From contig MKWE01000049.1 of the NCBI GenBank assembly GCA_001899585.1, forward strand, positions 1 to 40,212: DNA of 40,212 bases, given 5' to 3'. The notes beneath the pieces are model-generated. The model was not told where the DNA came from and did no database searches. It worked only from the letters and a program-made list of their open reading frames with translations. The position numbers were made by a program, and so were the translations under genes. Shown here piece by piece: positions 24,758 to 32,378 of the stretch (position 1 is its first letter; every line of letters begins with the position of its first letter). The DNA comes from Rhodospirillales bacterium 70-18 (GTDB lineage Bacteria; Pseudomonadota; Alphaproteobacteria; Acetobacterales; Acetobacteraceae).

Positions 24758-26175
24758 CCGCCTCCCCCAGATGGTTCGAGCATGATGCCTGGCTGATCTT
24801 CGCCGCCCTGGTGCAGATAGGCCTGGCCGGGGCGGTGACGGTGCATGCGCTGCTGACCAAGCGCGACGTGGCCTCCGCCTTCGCCTGGATCGGGCTGGCC
24901 TGGCTGTCGCCGTTCGCCGGGGCGGCGATCTACCTGATGTTCGGCATCAACCGCGTTGTGCGGCGCGCCCGGCGGCTGGGCCGGCGGCGCGGCGGACGGC
25001 CGGGCGCGGCGGCCGAGCCTTCGGCGCTGGGGCATCTGGAGCCGCTCTGCGCCGCCGGCGGGCGCATCACCGGCCGGCCGGTGCTGCCCGGCAATGAGGT
25101 GGAGATGCTGGCGCACGCCGCCGTCGCCTATCCGCGGATGCTGGCGGCGATCGGCACCGCGCAGACCAGCATCGCACTCTCCTCCTATATCTTCCGGGGC
25201 GACGCGGTGGGGCGGACCTTCGTTCACGCCCTTGCCGCGGCGCATCGGCGCGGGGTGGCGGTGCGGGTGCTGGTGGACGGCATGGGCGGCGGCTGGCTGC
25301 GCGCGCCGGCCTATCGCCGGCTGCGCCGCCACGGGGTGCCGGTGGCGCGCTTCCTGCACACCTGGCTGCCATGGCGGATGCCGCTGCTGAACCTGCGCTC
25401 GCACAAGAAGCTGCTGCTGGTGGACGGCACGCTGGGGTTCACCGGCGGGTTGAATATCGGCGTGGAGAACCTGCGCGACGAGGCGGCGTCGGACGCGGTG
25501 CGCGACACCCATTTCGCCGTGCGCGGCCCGGTGGTGGGGCAGATGATGGCGGATTTCGCCGAGGACTGGGCCTTCACAACCGGCGAGGCGCTTGCCGGCC
25601 CCGTCTGGTTTCCTAGGCGGCTGGTCGCGGGCGAGGCGACGGCGCGGGTGGTGACCTCCGGCCCGGATGCCGAACTGGAGCGCATCCGCACGGTGATGCT
25701 CTCGGCGCTGGCGACGGCGCGGGCCAGCGTGCGGCTGGCGACGCCGTATTTCGTGCCCGACGAGTTGCTGGTCTCGGCGCTGGCGCTGGCGGCGCTGCGC
25801 GGGGTCGCGGTAGATATCGTGCTGCCGGGGCGCAGCGACCATTTTTTGCTGGACTGGAGCGCGCGCGCCAGCCTGCGGCCGGTGCTGGAGGCGGGGTGCC
25901 GGGTGTGGCTGGGCGGGCCGCCGTTCGACCATTCCAAGCTGATGATCGTCGATGGCGCCTGGTCGCTGATCGGCAGCGCCAACTGGGACATGCGCAGCCT
26001 GCGGCTGAACTTCGAATTGGACCTGGAGGTCTATGACCGGGAGCTGGCGGCGACCCTGGACGGACACCTGGACATCGCCCATGCGCGCCGGCTGACGCTG
26101 CGGGAGATGGAGCGGCGGCGGCTGCCGGTGGCGCTGCGTGACGCGGCCGCGCGGCTGCTGATGCCGTATCTGTAG
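24754..26175 (+). CDS. cls: Cardiolipin synthase (phospholipase D family)
   Basis: A 473-residue membrane enzyme that condenses phospholipids to cardiolipin. Two N-terminal transmembrane helices (about 13-35 and 42-64) precede the catalytic part with two HKD motifs: H217-K219-D224 (HKKLLLVD) and H393 (HSKLMIVDG, followed by SLIGSANWD). The length is normal for bacterial Cls. The start is TTG at 24754, overlapping the preceding stop as TTGA; no ATG is suitably placed before the first helix. Co-translation with the diiron protein is unusual and suggests a link to membrane lipids. A GC-rich hairpin follows. Confidence 0.92.
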   Translation: MTASPRWFEHDAWLIFAALVQIGLAGAVTVHALLTKRDVASAFAWIGLAWLSPFAGAAIYLMFGINRVVRRARRLGRRRGGRPGAAAEPSALGHLEPLCAAGGRITGRPVLPGNEVEMLAHAAVAYPRMLAAIGTAQTSIALSSYIFRGDAVGRTFVHALAAAHRRGVAVRVLVDGMGGGWLRAPAYRRLRRHGVPVARFLHTWLPWRMPLLNLRSHKKLLLVDGTLGFTGGLNIGVENLRDEAASDAVRDTHFAVRGPVVGQMMADFAEDWAFTTGEALAGPVWFPRRLVAGEATARVVTSGPDAELERIRTVMLSALATARASVRLATPYFVPDELLVSALALAALRGVAVDIVLPGRSDHFLLDWSARASLRPVLEAGCRVWLGGPPFDHSKLMIVDGAWSLIGSANWDMRSLRLNFELDLEVYDRELAATLDGHLDIAHARRLTLREMERRRLPVALRDAAARLLMPYL

Positions 26176-26181
26176 CGGGGA

Positions 26182-26209
26182 GCCCCCGGCCTGGTCTGTG
26201 CCGGGGGGC
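26182..26209 (+). terminator. GC hairpin after cardiolipin synthase
   Basis: GCCCCCGGC (26182-26190) pairs with GCCGGGGGGC (26200-26209) with one bulged base, starting six bases after the cls stop. No T-run follows; likely a Rho-assisted terminator or pause hairpin. Confidence 0.5.
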
Positions 26210-26223
26210 GAGTCCTTGCCTCG

Positions 26224-26452
26224 CTAGAGGGTGTTATGAACTTGCGTGAAGCAGACCGGAAAAGAAGGAAGCAGTAAGCGTTCCTCTTTTGAAGGAAGAA
26301 CCAAAAAACGTTTATCCTGGCTTCGCCCCTGTGGCACCAGAGCGCTCGCGTTCGAAGCCGCGCAGCGCTGATGAAGTCTTTTTGCTTCTTTTTCTTCAGA
26401 AAAAGAAGATTCTTTCCTTATTTTTTTCATCAAAGTTCATAATAGCCTCTAG
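26224..26452. mobile_element. MITE-like element with terminal inverted repeats and CTAG target duplication
   Basis: This AT-rich block has ends that are inverted copies: CTAGAGGGTGTTATGAACTT (26224-26243) and, on the other strand, CTAGAGGCTATTATGAACTT (26452-26433), 18 of 20 identical. The outer CTAG on both sides fits a 4-base target duplication of the YTAR type known for IS5-family transposases, or a TA duplication with a slightly longer repeat. The 221-base interior has no convincing gene, so it would be non-autonomous. It contains a perfect 11-bp A/T-rich hairpin at 26385-26408. Its base composition is far from the surrounding high-GC genes. I believe similar sequence recurs in Acetobacteraceae genomes, but that is from memory, not a search. 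Confidence 0.65.
26385..26408. repeat. Perfect A/T-rich hairpin inside the MITE-like element
   Basis: CTTCTTTTTCT and AGAAAAAGAAG form an 11-bp stem around a 2-base loop. Read in either direction it is followed by T-rich or A-rich sequence (ATTCTTTCC and a run of seven T at about 26421), so it may work as a terminator for transcription coming from cls. Confidence 0.6.
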
Positions 26453-26492
26453 AGAATTTTCCGCGCTGATAGGCGCGCGAAAAATTCTCTAG
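26449..26492. repeat. 44-base CTAG-bounded palindrome
   Basis: The 18-base arm at 26449-26466 (CTAGAGAATTTTCCGCGC) matches the complement of 26475-26492 at 17 of 18 positions, with an 8-base loop. Both ends are CTAG, and the left one is shared with the right end of the MITE-like element. It looks like a REP-type palindrome. Confidence 0.65.
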
Positions 26493-26506
26493 CTCATTGT
26501 TTTGGC

Positions 26507-26553
26507 GAGCAACTTTATCCGATCAAACGATTCCGTTTGATCGGATGTTGCTC
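26507..26553. repeat. Long palindrome with 20 paired bases and a 3-base bulge
   Basis: GAGCAAC-TTT-ATCCGATCAAACG (26507-26529) pairs with 26534-26553 across a 4-base loop (ATTC); only the TTT is unpaired. It ends 23 bases beyond the lipoprotein stop on the other strand and may serve as its 3' hairpin. It may equally be another dispersed repeat. Confidence 0.65.
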
Positions 26554-26575
26554 TATGGCCAGTGGCGGGTGACGA

Positions 26576-26806
26576 TCAGTGGAGCCCGTTCGGGATGACC
26601 GCGCCGGCCACGGCGCCGGCGCCGGCGCCGATCGCGGTGCCGAGCAGGATCGGGCCGCCGGCGATCGCGGTGATGGCGGCGCCGCCCGCCGCGCCGATCG
26701 CGCCGCCCGACAGCACGCGCTGCTCCCGGCTGGTCAGCCCGGAGCAGGCGCCGAGCGAGCCGGCGGCCAGCACCAGCACCAATACCCGCAGCGTTGCCTT
26801 CATCAT
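26576..26806 (-). CDS. Small glycine-zipper lipoprotein
   Basis: A 76-residue lipoprotein. It has a signal peptide with lipobox LGAC, cysteine at about 21 (VLAAGSLGACSG), so it should be lipid-anchored. After SREQRVLSGG come glycine-zipper repeats (GGAIGAAGGAAITAIAGGPILLGTAIGAGAGAVAGAV), as in the YMGG/OsmB/17-kDa antigen group. Such proteins insert into or pack against the envelope, often under stress. ATG 26806 has AGGGA upstream; a second ATG follows directly. The upstream region carries an 18-base imperfect direct repeat (26809-26826 and 26851-26868). Confidence 0.82.
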   Translation of the reverse strand: MMKATLRVLVLVLAAGSLGACSGLTSREQRVLSGGAIGAAGGAAITAIAGGPILLGTAIGAGAGAVAGAVIPNGLH

Positions 26807-26865
26807 GTAATGGTCCCTTTCATGTCAAAACGGAACATGTGCAAGACCAGAATGGCCCCGTTCAT
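26803..26865 (-). CDS. Possible 20-residue leader peptide overlapping the lipoprotein start
   Basis: A short frame, MNGAILVLHMFRFDMKGTIT, runs through the lipoprotein leader. Its TGA overlaps the lipoprotein ATG as ATGA, which would couple their translation. The start region overlaps the first copy of the 18-base direct repeat. No good ribosome site precedes it, so it may be chance. Confidence 0.2.
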   Translation of the reverse strand: MNGAILVLHMFRFDMKGTIT

Positions 26866-26868
26866 GTC
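26809..26868 (-). repeat. 18-base imperfect direct repeat in the lipoprotein leader
   Basis: 26809-26826 and 26851-26868 match at 16 of 18 positions (AATGGYCCCKTTCATGTC on the plus strand), 42 bases apart. The copy nearest the gene includes its ribosome binding site. This could be a duplicated operator or an old small duplication. Confidence 0.5.
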
Positions 26869-26881
26869 CCGCATGCGCTCT

Positions 26882-26906
26882 GCCGCGCCGGCACTGGCGG
26901 CGCGGC
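26882..26906 (-). terminator. Hairpin between the ClC gene and the lipoprotein gene
   Basis: GCCGCGCC and GGCGCGGC form a perfect 8-bp stem with a 9-base loop, about 75 bases after the ClC stop. There is no T-run on the minus strand, so this is only a weak terminator candidate. Confidence 0.35.
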
Positions 26907-26980
26907 TGCTTTACCCGAGGATCTGACGGTGGGAACATGGCGATATCCTGGCAGCTTCATCACGCTTGCGCGAGTTGCTG

Positions 26981-28861
26981 CTATTCGCCCGACAATTCGC
27001 GCCGCCGGCGGTCCAACTCCTCGCTGTAGCGGCGCAGGGCGTGCTGTTCGGTCAGCAGGCCGATGACCCGGCGGCTCTCGGCGCCGTCCACCACGGCCAG
27101 GGCGTCCGCCTCGGCCTGCTCGAAGGCCGCGACCGCGTCCTTGATGGTCATCTGCGGCAGCAGGATATCGTCGGCATAGTGCAGCAGGTCGGAGACCTTG
27201 GTGGCGCGCTCATCCTCGGCATGCGCTTCGGCGACCTGCACGATGCCGAGGTAGCGGGTGGCGTCGTCGACCACCACCACGCGGTTGGCGGCGCCGAGTG
27301 GGAAGTCCCGCCGGAAGGCCGAGAGCGGGGTGTCGGAGCGCACGGTGCGCACCTCGCGGCGCATCATCCGCCCGACGGTGAGGTTGCGCATCCAGCCGAT
27401 ATCGACGGCGCTGCGGATCACCTCGCCGCGCAGGTGGAAGCGCCAGGTGGCGAAGGAGTAGCCGAAGGTGCGCCGCACGGTCAGCGCCGAGACGACCGCG
27501 GCGGCCACCACCGCGATGGTCATTGGCAGGCTGCCGGTGGTTTCCAGCGCCAGGAACGCCATGGTGAGCGGCCCGCCGACGATGGCCACGGCCAATGCGC
27601 TCATGCCCACCAGGGCGGTGACCACCGGCGGGATGGCCTGCACGGTCATCACCATGGCCAGGGCGGCGGCGAACGCCTTGCCCATCATCGCGCCGAGGAA
27701 CAGCGAGGCGAAGAACAGGCCGCCGCGGAAGCCGGAGCCCAGCGAGATCGCCGAGGCCGCCGCCTTCAGGACGATCAGCAGCAACACCTCGTTCAGCGAG
27801 TATGGCGCGTCGAAGCTGACATGCAGGGCGGAGTGGCCGGACGACAGCACCTGCGGCGTGACCAGCGCCAGCAGCCCGACCGCCAGCCCGCCGATGGCCG
27901 GGCGCGCCCAGGCCGGCACGCGGCTGCGGCGGAACGCCTCCTCGGTCAGCGTCACGCCGCGCATGATGGCAATACCACCCAGGGCGCAGATGATCCCCAT
28001 CGCCAGGATGGGCAGGTAATTCACCGGGTCGATCGCGGTCGGCACCTGGATGTCGAAGCTGAAGGGGCTGGGGTTGAGCCAGCGCACGATCGAGACCGCG
28101 CAGATCGCCGAGACCACCACCGGCGCCAGCGTGGCCAGCGAATAGGTGCCGATGACCAGTTCGAAGGCATAGAACGCGCCGGTGAGCGGCGCGTTGAACG
28201 CGGCGGCGATGGCGCCGGCGGCGCCGCAGCCGACCAGCAGCCGCAGATCGTTGCGCCGCACCCGGAATACCCGGCCGAGGCGCGAGGCCATGGCCGAGCC
28301 GATCTGGGTATAGCCGGCCTCCAGCCCCACCGAGGCGCCGACGCCGTTGGAGAGCATGGTCTGCGCCACCACGATCAGACTGTCGTTCAGCGACATGCGC
28401 CCGCCATACAGCGCGTTCGCCTCGATCGGGTCGACCGCGCGGCGCGGCCACCAGCGCACCACGGCCAGGCCGAACAGCCCCACCGCCAGGCCGCCCAGCG
28501 ACGGCACCAGCACGGCGCTGAGGGTGTTCACGCTCACCTGGCCGGAGAGGTGCTGCCCGGGTTCGAGCCGGAACAGCAGGCTGTGCGCCGCCTGGGTGAC
28601 GATGTTCATGAGGATGACGCACACCCCGGCGACCAGGCCCACGATGGCGGCGAGCACCACCAGCCAGATCTCGGAGGCGCGGACCAGCGCGCGCAGGGTT
28701 TGCGGGGCGTGCAGCACCCATTCCCCGAGGTCGCGGCGATGGCGCAGCTTCGGGGCGACGGTGTCGCGGTTGATGGTGGACGCAACTTTCTTGCGCCGCG
28801 GCGATAAAACTCGCCCGACGTTCATTCTGCCCAGGAAGCCGACGCCAGGGAAACTCCCCAT
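26981..28861 (-). CDS. ClC-family chloride channel/antiporter with C-terminal CBS pair
   Basis: A 626-residue inner-membrane ClC protein with about ten or more hydrophobic segments, followed by two CBS domains (about residues 490-615) that usually bind adenine nucleotides and gate the channel. The core GAAGAIAAAFNAPLTGAFYAFE is classical. The selectivity motifs are altered: GREGP is GLEAG (gating glutamate kept at about 181), the GSGIP site reads GGRMSLND, and GxFxP reads GGLFFAS. This subgroup may therefore not select chloride in the usual way. The start is uncertain: 28861 has GGAG upstream, while ATG 28948 (29 residues longer) and 28825 are open alternatives. It may carry chloride, fluoride or another anion. 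Confidence 0.88.
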   Translation of the reverse strand: MGSFPGVGFLGRMNVGRVLSPRRKKVASTINRDTVAPKLRHRRDLGEWVLHAPQTLRALVRASEIWLVVLAAIVGLVAGVCVILMNIVTQAAHSLLFRLEPGQHLSGQVSVNTLSAVLVPSLGGLAVGLFGLAVVRWWPRRAVDPIEANALYGGRMSLNDSLIVVAQTMLSNGVGASVGLEAGYTQIGSAMASRLGRVFRVRRNDLRLLVGCGAAGAIAAAFNAPLTGAFYAFELVIGTYSLATLAPVVVSAICAVSIVRWLNPSPFSFDIQVPTAIDPVNYLPILAMGIICALGGIAIMRGVTLTEEAFRRSRVPAWARPAIGGLAVGLLALVTPQVLSSGHSALHVSFDAPYSLNEVLLLIVLKAAASAISLGSGFRGGLFFASLFLGAMMGKAFAAALAMVMTVQAIPPVVTALVGMSALAVAIVGGPLTMAFLALETTGSLPMTIAVVAAAVVSALTVRRTFGYSFATWRFHLRGEVIRSAVDIGWMRNLTVGRMMRREVRTVRSDTPLSAFRRDFPLGAANRVVVVDDATRYLGIVQVAEAHAEDERATKVSDLLHYADDILLPQMTIKDAVAAFEQAEADALAVVDGAESRRVIGLLTEQHALRRYSEELDRRRRELSGE

Positions 28862-29074
28862 TCGCTCCGAACTTGACCTTCCGTCGTCAAACGCACGAAT
28901 GCCGGAGATGCGCCCGCGAAACGGCCACATGTTCGACAGGCGCGCCACGCCTTCGCCCGCTCACGAGGTTCCGCATGTCAAAAGCGGGAAACGCCCGTCA
29001 CGCGTCGATAACGCCAGACTGTGTCTTAAATACGAAAAGCCGCACCTTCGTTGTGCAATTTCGGCAACGCAGAC

Positions 29075-29092
29075 GGCCGGGCAACGCCGGCC
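29075..29092 (-). terminator. Short GC hairpin after the DenD-like gene
   Basis: GGCCGG and CCGGCC pair around a 6-base loop eight bases after the stop. There is no T-run on this strand. It may end the six-gene minus-strand operon, probably with Rho. Confidence 0.4.
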
Positions 29093-29099
29093 TTTGCGC

Positions 29100-30077
29100 C
29101 TACACGATGCCGCGATCACGCCGCGTTGCGTCCAGGTCGTCGGCGACGAAGGCGCGCACGACATCGACCAGGCTCTCATGCGGGGCGAAGCCGAGGGCGC
29201 GGGCGCGCTGGGCGGTGAACGCCGCGGGCCAGCCGCCGACGATGCCGGCGATCACCGGGTCGGCCGCGCGCCGGACCAGGGAGGACGCGCCGGGGCGCAC
29301 CTGCTCCAGGGCGGCCAGCATCTCGCCGACGGTGACGCACAGGCCCGGCAGGCTGAGGCTGCGGTCCAGCCCGAGGGGGGCGGTGTCCATGGCGGCGGCG
29401 TGCAGCAGCCAGCCGACGGCGCTGCGCGGGCTGCCGATCCAGACCTTGAAGCCGTCGGGCACCGGCAGGTCGGTTTCCAGCCCCAGCAGCGGCTCGCGCA
29501 GGATCGCCGAGAAAAAGCTGCTGGCGGCCTTGTTCGGCCGGCCGGGCCGCACCACCACCGTGGGCAGGCGCAGGCAGACCGCATCGAGGAAGCCGCGGCG
29601 GGCGGCGTCGTTGAGGAACAGCTCGGCGGCGGCCTTCTGCGCGCCGTAGGAATTGGCCGGCACCTGCCGCGCGTCGTCGCCCAGCACCGCGTCCTGGCCG
29701 CCGGAGAAGCTGGCGATGGAACTGGTGAACACCAGCCGCGGGGGGTGAGCGAGGCGGCGGCAGGCGTCGATCACCGCGTCGGTGCCGCGGACGTTGACCC
29801 GGCGGCCGAGCTCGTAGTCGGCCTCCGCCGCCGCGCTGACCACGGCGGCGAGGTGGAACACCACGTCCGTGCCGGCCGGGATGGCGGCGTCGGGCAGGGT
29901 GGTGATGTCGCCGGCCAGGGCGTGCACGGGGAAGGCAGCCTTCGGGGTGGCGGGGGCGGCAATGTCGAACAGGGTGAGGCTGGTGACGGCCTGCCCGCCG
30001 AGGGTGCCTTCGGCGGCGAGCCGGGCGGCGACCTTCTGGCCGAGGAAGCCGCCGCCGCCGAGGATGGTGATGTTCAT
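29100..30077 (-). CDS. denD: NAD-dependent epimerase/dehydratase family, DenD-like D-erythronate dehydrogenase
   Basis: A 325-residue extended short-chain dehydrogenase. It has the Rossmann motif GGGGFLG at 7-13, D61 (GDI), VFHLAAVVS at 73-81, the serine pair S119-S120, and the catalytic Y144-x3-K148 (NSYGAQK). Overall it resembles DenD, which oxidises D-erythronate to 2-keto-D-erythronate in four-carbon sugar-acid breakdown. The partner genes of that pathway (denK-type kinase, aldolase) are not in the window, so the substrate may be another hydroxy acid. It is the last gene after the polar amino-acid-type ABC transporter, 69 bases after the ATPase stop. Confidence 0.75.
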   Translation of the reverse strand: MNITILGGGGFLGQKVAARLAAEGTLGGQAVTSLTLFDIAAPATPKAAFPVHALAGDITTLPDAAIPAGTDVVFHLAAVVSAAAEADYELGRRVNVRGTDAVIDACRRLAHPPRLVFTSSIASFSGGQDAVLGDDARQVPANSYGAQKAAAELFLNDAARRGFLDAVCLRLPTVVVRPGRPNKAASSFFSAILREPLLGLETDLPVPDGFKVWIGSPRSAVGWLLHAAAMDTAPLGLDRSLSLPGLCVTVGEMLAALEQVRPGASSLVRRAADPVIAGIVGGWPAAFTAQRARALGFAPHESLVDVVRAFVADDLDATRRDRGIV

Positions 30078-30146
30078 GCCGGTGCGCCTTCACGCCTGGG
30101 GTGGTGGCGGGCCGCCGCGACCGGCGCGCCCGCGCTGGACTGGTGG

Positions 30147-30923
30147 CTATTGCCCGCGGTTGAGATGGCGGGTGACGAACTGGCGGCAGCGGTCGGTCTG
30201 CGGGTCGCGGAAGACCTGGGCCGGCGGTCCCTGCTCCTCGATCAGGCCGCCATGCAGGAAGATCGCCCGCGTCGAGACATCGGCGGCGAAGCCCATCTCG
30301 TGGGTGACGATGAGCATGGTGCGCCCCTCCTCGGCGAGGCTGCGGATGACGCGCAGCACCTCGCCGACCAGCTCGGGGTCGAGGGCGGAGGTCGGCTCGT
30401 CGAACAGCAGCGCCTGCGGGCGCATCGCCAGGGCGCGGGCGATGGCGGCGCGCTGCTGCTGGCCGCCCGAGAGGTGGGCGGGGTAGGAGTGGCGCTTGTC
30501 GGCCAGGCCGACCCGTTCGAGCAGGGCCTCCGCCTCGGCGGTCGCCTCGGCGCGCGGGCGCTTCTGGACGTGCACCGGCGCCTCGATGACGTTCTGCAGC
30601 ACGGTCATGTGGGCCCACAGGTTGAAGCTCTGGAACACGAAGCCGAGTTCGCTGCGCATGCGGTTGACCTGGTGGCGGTCGGCCGGCTCCTGGCCGCCGC
30701 CACGGCGCGGGCGCATGCGCAGGGTTTCGTCGCCGATGGCGATCTCGCCGCTGTCGGGCACCTCCAGCAGCGGGATGCAGCGCAGCAGGGTGCTCTTGCC
30801 GGAGCCGCTGGCGCCGATGATGGAGATCACCTCGCCCATCCGCGCGTCCAGCGACACGCCGCGCAGCACCTGCAGGGTGCCGAAGCTCTTGCGCAGATCG
30901 GTTACGCGCACGGCGCTGCTCAT
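30147..30923 (-). CDS. Polar amino-acid-type ABC transporter ATPase (HisP/GlnQ family)
   Basis: A 258-residue ATP-binding subunit. It has Walker A GASGSGKS at 37-44, a Q loop in GFVFQSFNLWAHMTVLQN (typical of HisP/OccP), signature LSGGQQQR, Walker B LLFDEPTSALDPELV and the H-loop in IVTHEMGFA. An Arg/Gly-rich insert (MRPRRGGGQEP) precedes the Q loop, as in HisP-like members that import basic amino acids or opines. It lies 25 bases downstream of the second permease gene. Confidence 0.93.
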   Translation of the reverse strand: MSSAVRVTDLRKSFGTLQVLRGVSLDARMGEVISIIGASGSGKSTLLRCIPLLEVPDSGEIAIGDETLRMRPRRGGGQEPADRHQVNRMRSELGFVFQSFNLWAHMTVLQNVIEAPVHVQKRPRAEATAEAEALLERVGLADKRHSYPAHLSGGQQQRAAIARALAMRPQALLFDEPTSALDPELVGEVLRVIRSLAEEGRTMLIVTHEMGFAADVSTRAIFLHGGLIEEQGPPAQVFRDPQTDRCRQFVTRHLNRGQ

Positions 30924-30948
30924 CGGGAGGGCTCTTTCAGGGGCGTGG

Positions 30949-31638
30949 TCACGTGGTGGCCGGGCGCAGATGCGGGTTGAGCCAGATTTCCAGCCAGGCG
31001 ACCGCGCGGGTCAGCAGGAAGTTGATCGCAAGGTAGATGGCGCCGGCGCACAGGAACACCTCGAAGGCGCGGTAGGTTTCGGAGACGATGGCGTAGGAGA
31101 TGCCGCTCACCTCCATCAGGGTCACGATGCTGGCCAGCGAGGTGGACTTGACCATCAGCACGATCTCGTTGCCGTAGGCCGGCAGCGCCTGGCGCAGCGC
31201 CAGCGGCAGGATGATGCGGCGATACAGCAGTGGGCCGGACATGCCGGCCACGCGGGCCGCCTCGATCGCGCCCACGGGCACCGCCTGGAGGCCGCCGCGG
31301 ATGATCTCCGAGCCGTAGGCGGCGGTGTTCAGGGCCAGGGCCAGGATGGCGCACCAATAGGGCTCGCGCAGGAAGGGCCACAGCACGCCGTTGCGCACCG
31401 CGGCGAACTGGCCCAGCCCGTAATAGATCAGGAACAGTTGCAGCAGCAGCGGCGTGCCGCGCAGCACGAAGACGTAGGCGCGCACGAACCAGGCGCCGGG
31501 CGCCGAGCCGGCGCGCAGCAGCGCCAGCAGCACGGCCAGGATGCCGCCCGACAGGATCGAGACGAAGGAGAGGTTCAGCGTCAGCGGCAGGCCCTGCAGC
31601 AGCTTGGCCATGGTGTCGGCGAGGAATGACAGCTCCAT
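30949..31638 (-). CDS. Polar amino-acid-type ABC permease (HisM-like)
   Basis: A 229-residue inner-membrane permease of the HEQRo/HisMQ group. It starts with LADTMAKLLQGLPLTLNLS and has the EAA loop GAIEAARVAGMSGPLLYRRIILPLALRQALPAYGNE. About five hydrophobic segments are present. Only three bases separate it from the preceding permease gene, so the two are co-translated and likely form the channel heterodimer. Confidence 0.92.
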   Translation of the reverse strand: MELSFLADTMAKLLQGLPLTLNLSFVSILSGGILAVLLALLRAGSAPGAWFVRAYVFVLRGTPLLLQLFLIYYGLGQFAAVRNGVLWPFLREPYWCAILALALNTAAYGSEIIRGGLQAVPVGAIEAARVAGMSGPLLYRRIILPLALRQALPAYGNEIVLMVKSTSLASIVTLMEVSGISYAIVSETYRAFEVFLCAGAIYLAINFLLTRAVAWLEIWLNPHLRPATT

Positions 31639-31641
31639 CGC

Positions 31642-32355
31642 CTAGGCCAGCCGCTCGCCGCGCAGGGTGCGGCCTTCGGCCAGACGGAACACCTGTCCGG
31701 TCAGCGTGGTCAGCATCAGGTAGAGGGCGAAGCCGGTGACGTAGAAGTCAAACGGCAGGCGGGTGGAGCCGGCGCCGATATGGATCTGGCGCATGATCTC
31801 GACCAGCCCGGTGACCGAGATCAGGGCGGATTCCTTCAGCACCTGCTGCCACACATTGCCGATGCCGGGCAGCGCGAAGCGCAGCGTGCGGGGGGCGATG
31901 ATGCGCCGCAGCATCAGCAGGCGCCCCATGCCCACGGCGCGCGCCGCCTCGATCTCGCCGCGCGGCACCGCGTCGTAGCCGCCGCGGATCACCTCGGTCT
32001 GGTAGGCGCCGGAGACGATGCCCACCGCCAGGGTGCCGACCATGAAGCCGTTCAGCCCCAGGAAGCCGCCGTGGCCGAGCAGGTGGCCGATCGAGGTCAT
32101 CACCTGGCTGCCGCCGAAGTAGAACAAATACACCACCAGCAGGTCGGGAATGCCGCGCAGCACGGTGGTGTACACACTGGCCGCGGCGGCCGCGAGGGAC
32201 GAGCCGGACAGCTTGGCCCAGGCACCGAGCGTGCCGAAGACCAAGCCGGTGGCGAAGGCACTGGCGGAGACCGCCAGCGTCATGAAGGTCGCCTGGGCGA
32301 GCTGCCAACCCCAGCCGTTAGGGCCAAAGCCGATCAGGGTGAAGTAGGCAGCCAT
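31642..32355 (-). CDS. Polar amino-acid-type ABC permease (HisQ-like)
   Basis: A 237-residue inner-membrane permease. It carries QATFMTLAVSASAFATGLVFG, the EAA loop GEIEAARAVGMGRLLMLRRIIAPRTLRFALPGIGN and VYTTVLRGIPDLLVVYLFYFGG, a segment typical of HisQ/OccQ. It lies 23 bases after the binding-protein gene and pairs with the next permease. Confidence 0.92.
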   Translation of the reverse strand: MAAYFTLIGFGPNGWGWQLAQATFMTLAVSASAFATGLVFGTLGAWAKLSGSSLAAAAASVYTTVLRGIPDLLVVYLFYFGGSQVMTSIGHLLGHGGFLGLNGFMVGTLAVGIVSGAYQTEVIRGGYDAVPRGEIEAARAVGMGRLLMLRRIIAPRTLRFALPGIGNVWQQVLKESALISVTGLVEIMRQIHIGAGSTRLPFDFYVTGFALYLMLTTLTGQVFRLAEGRTLRGERLA

Positions 32356-32378
32356 GCCCGCGCGCCGTCAGATGCCGG

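Noticed and set aside
26224-26492. Two small open frames (67-69 codons) in the AT-rich island
   Set aside because: They overlap the inverted repeats and hairpins and have Lys/Ser/Leu-rich products with no motif or ribosome site; the DNA structure explains the sequence better.
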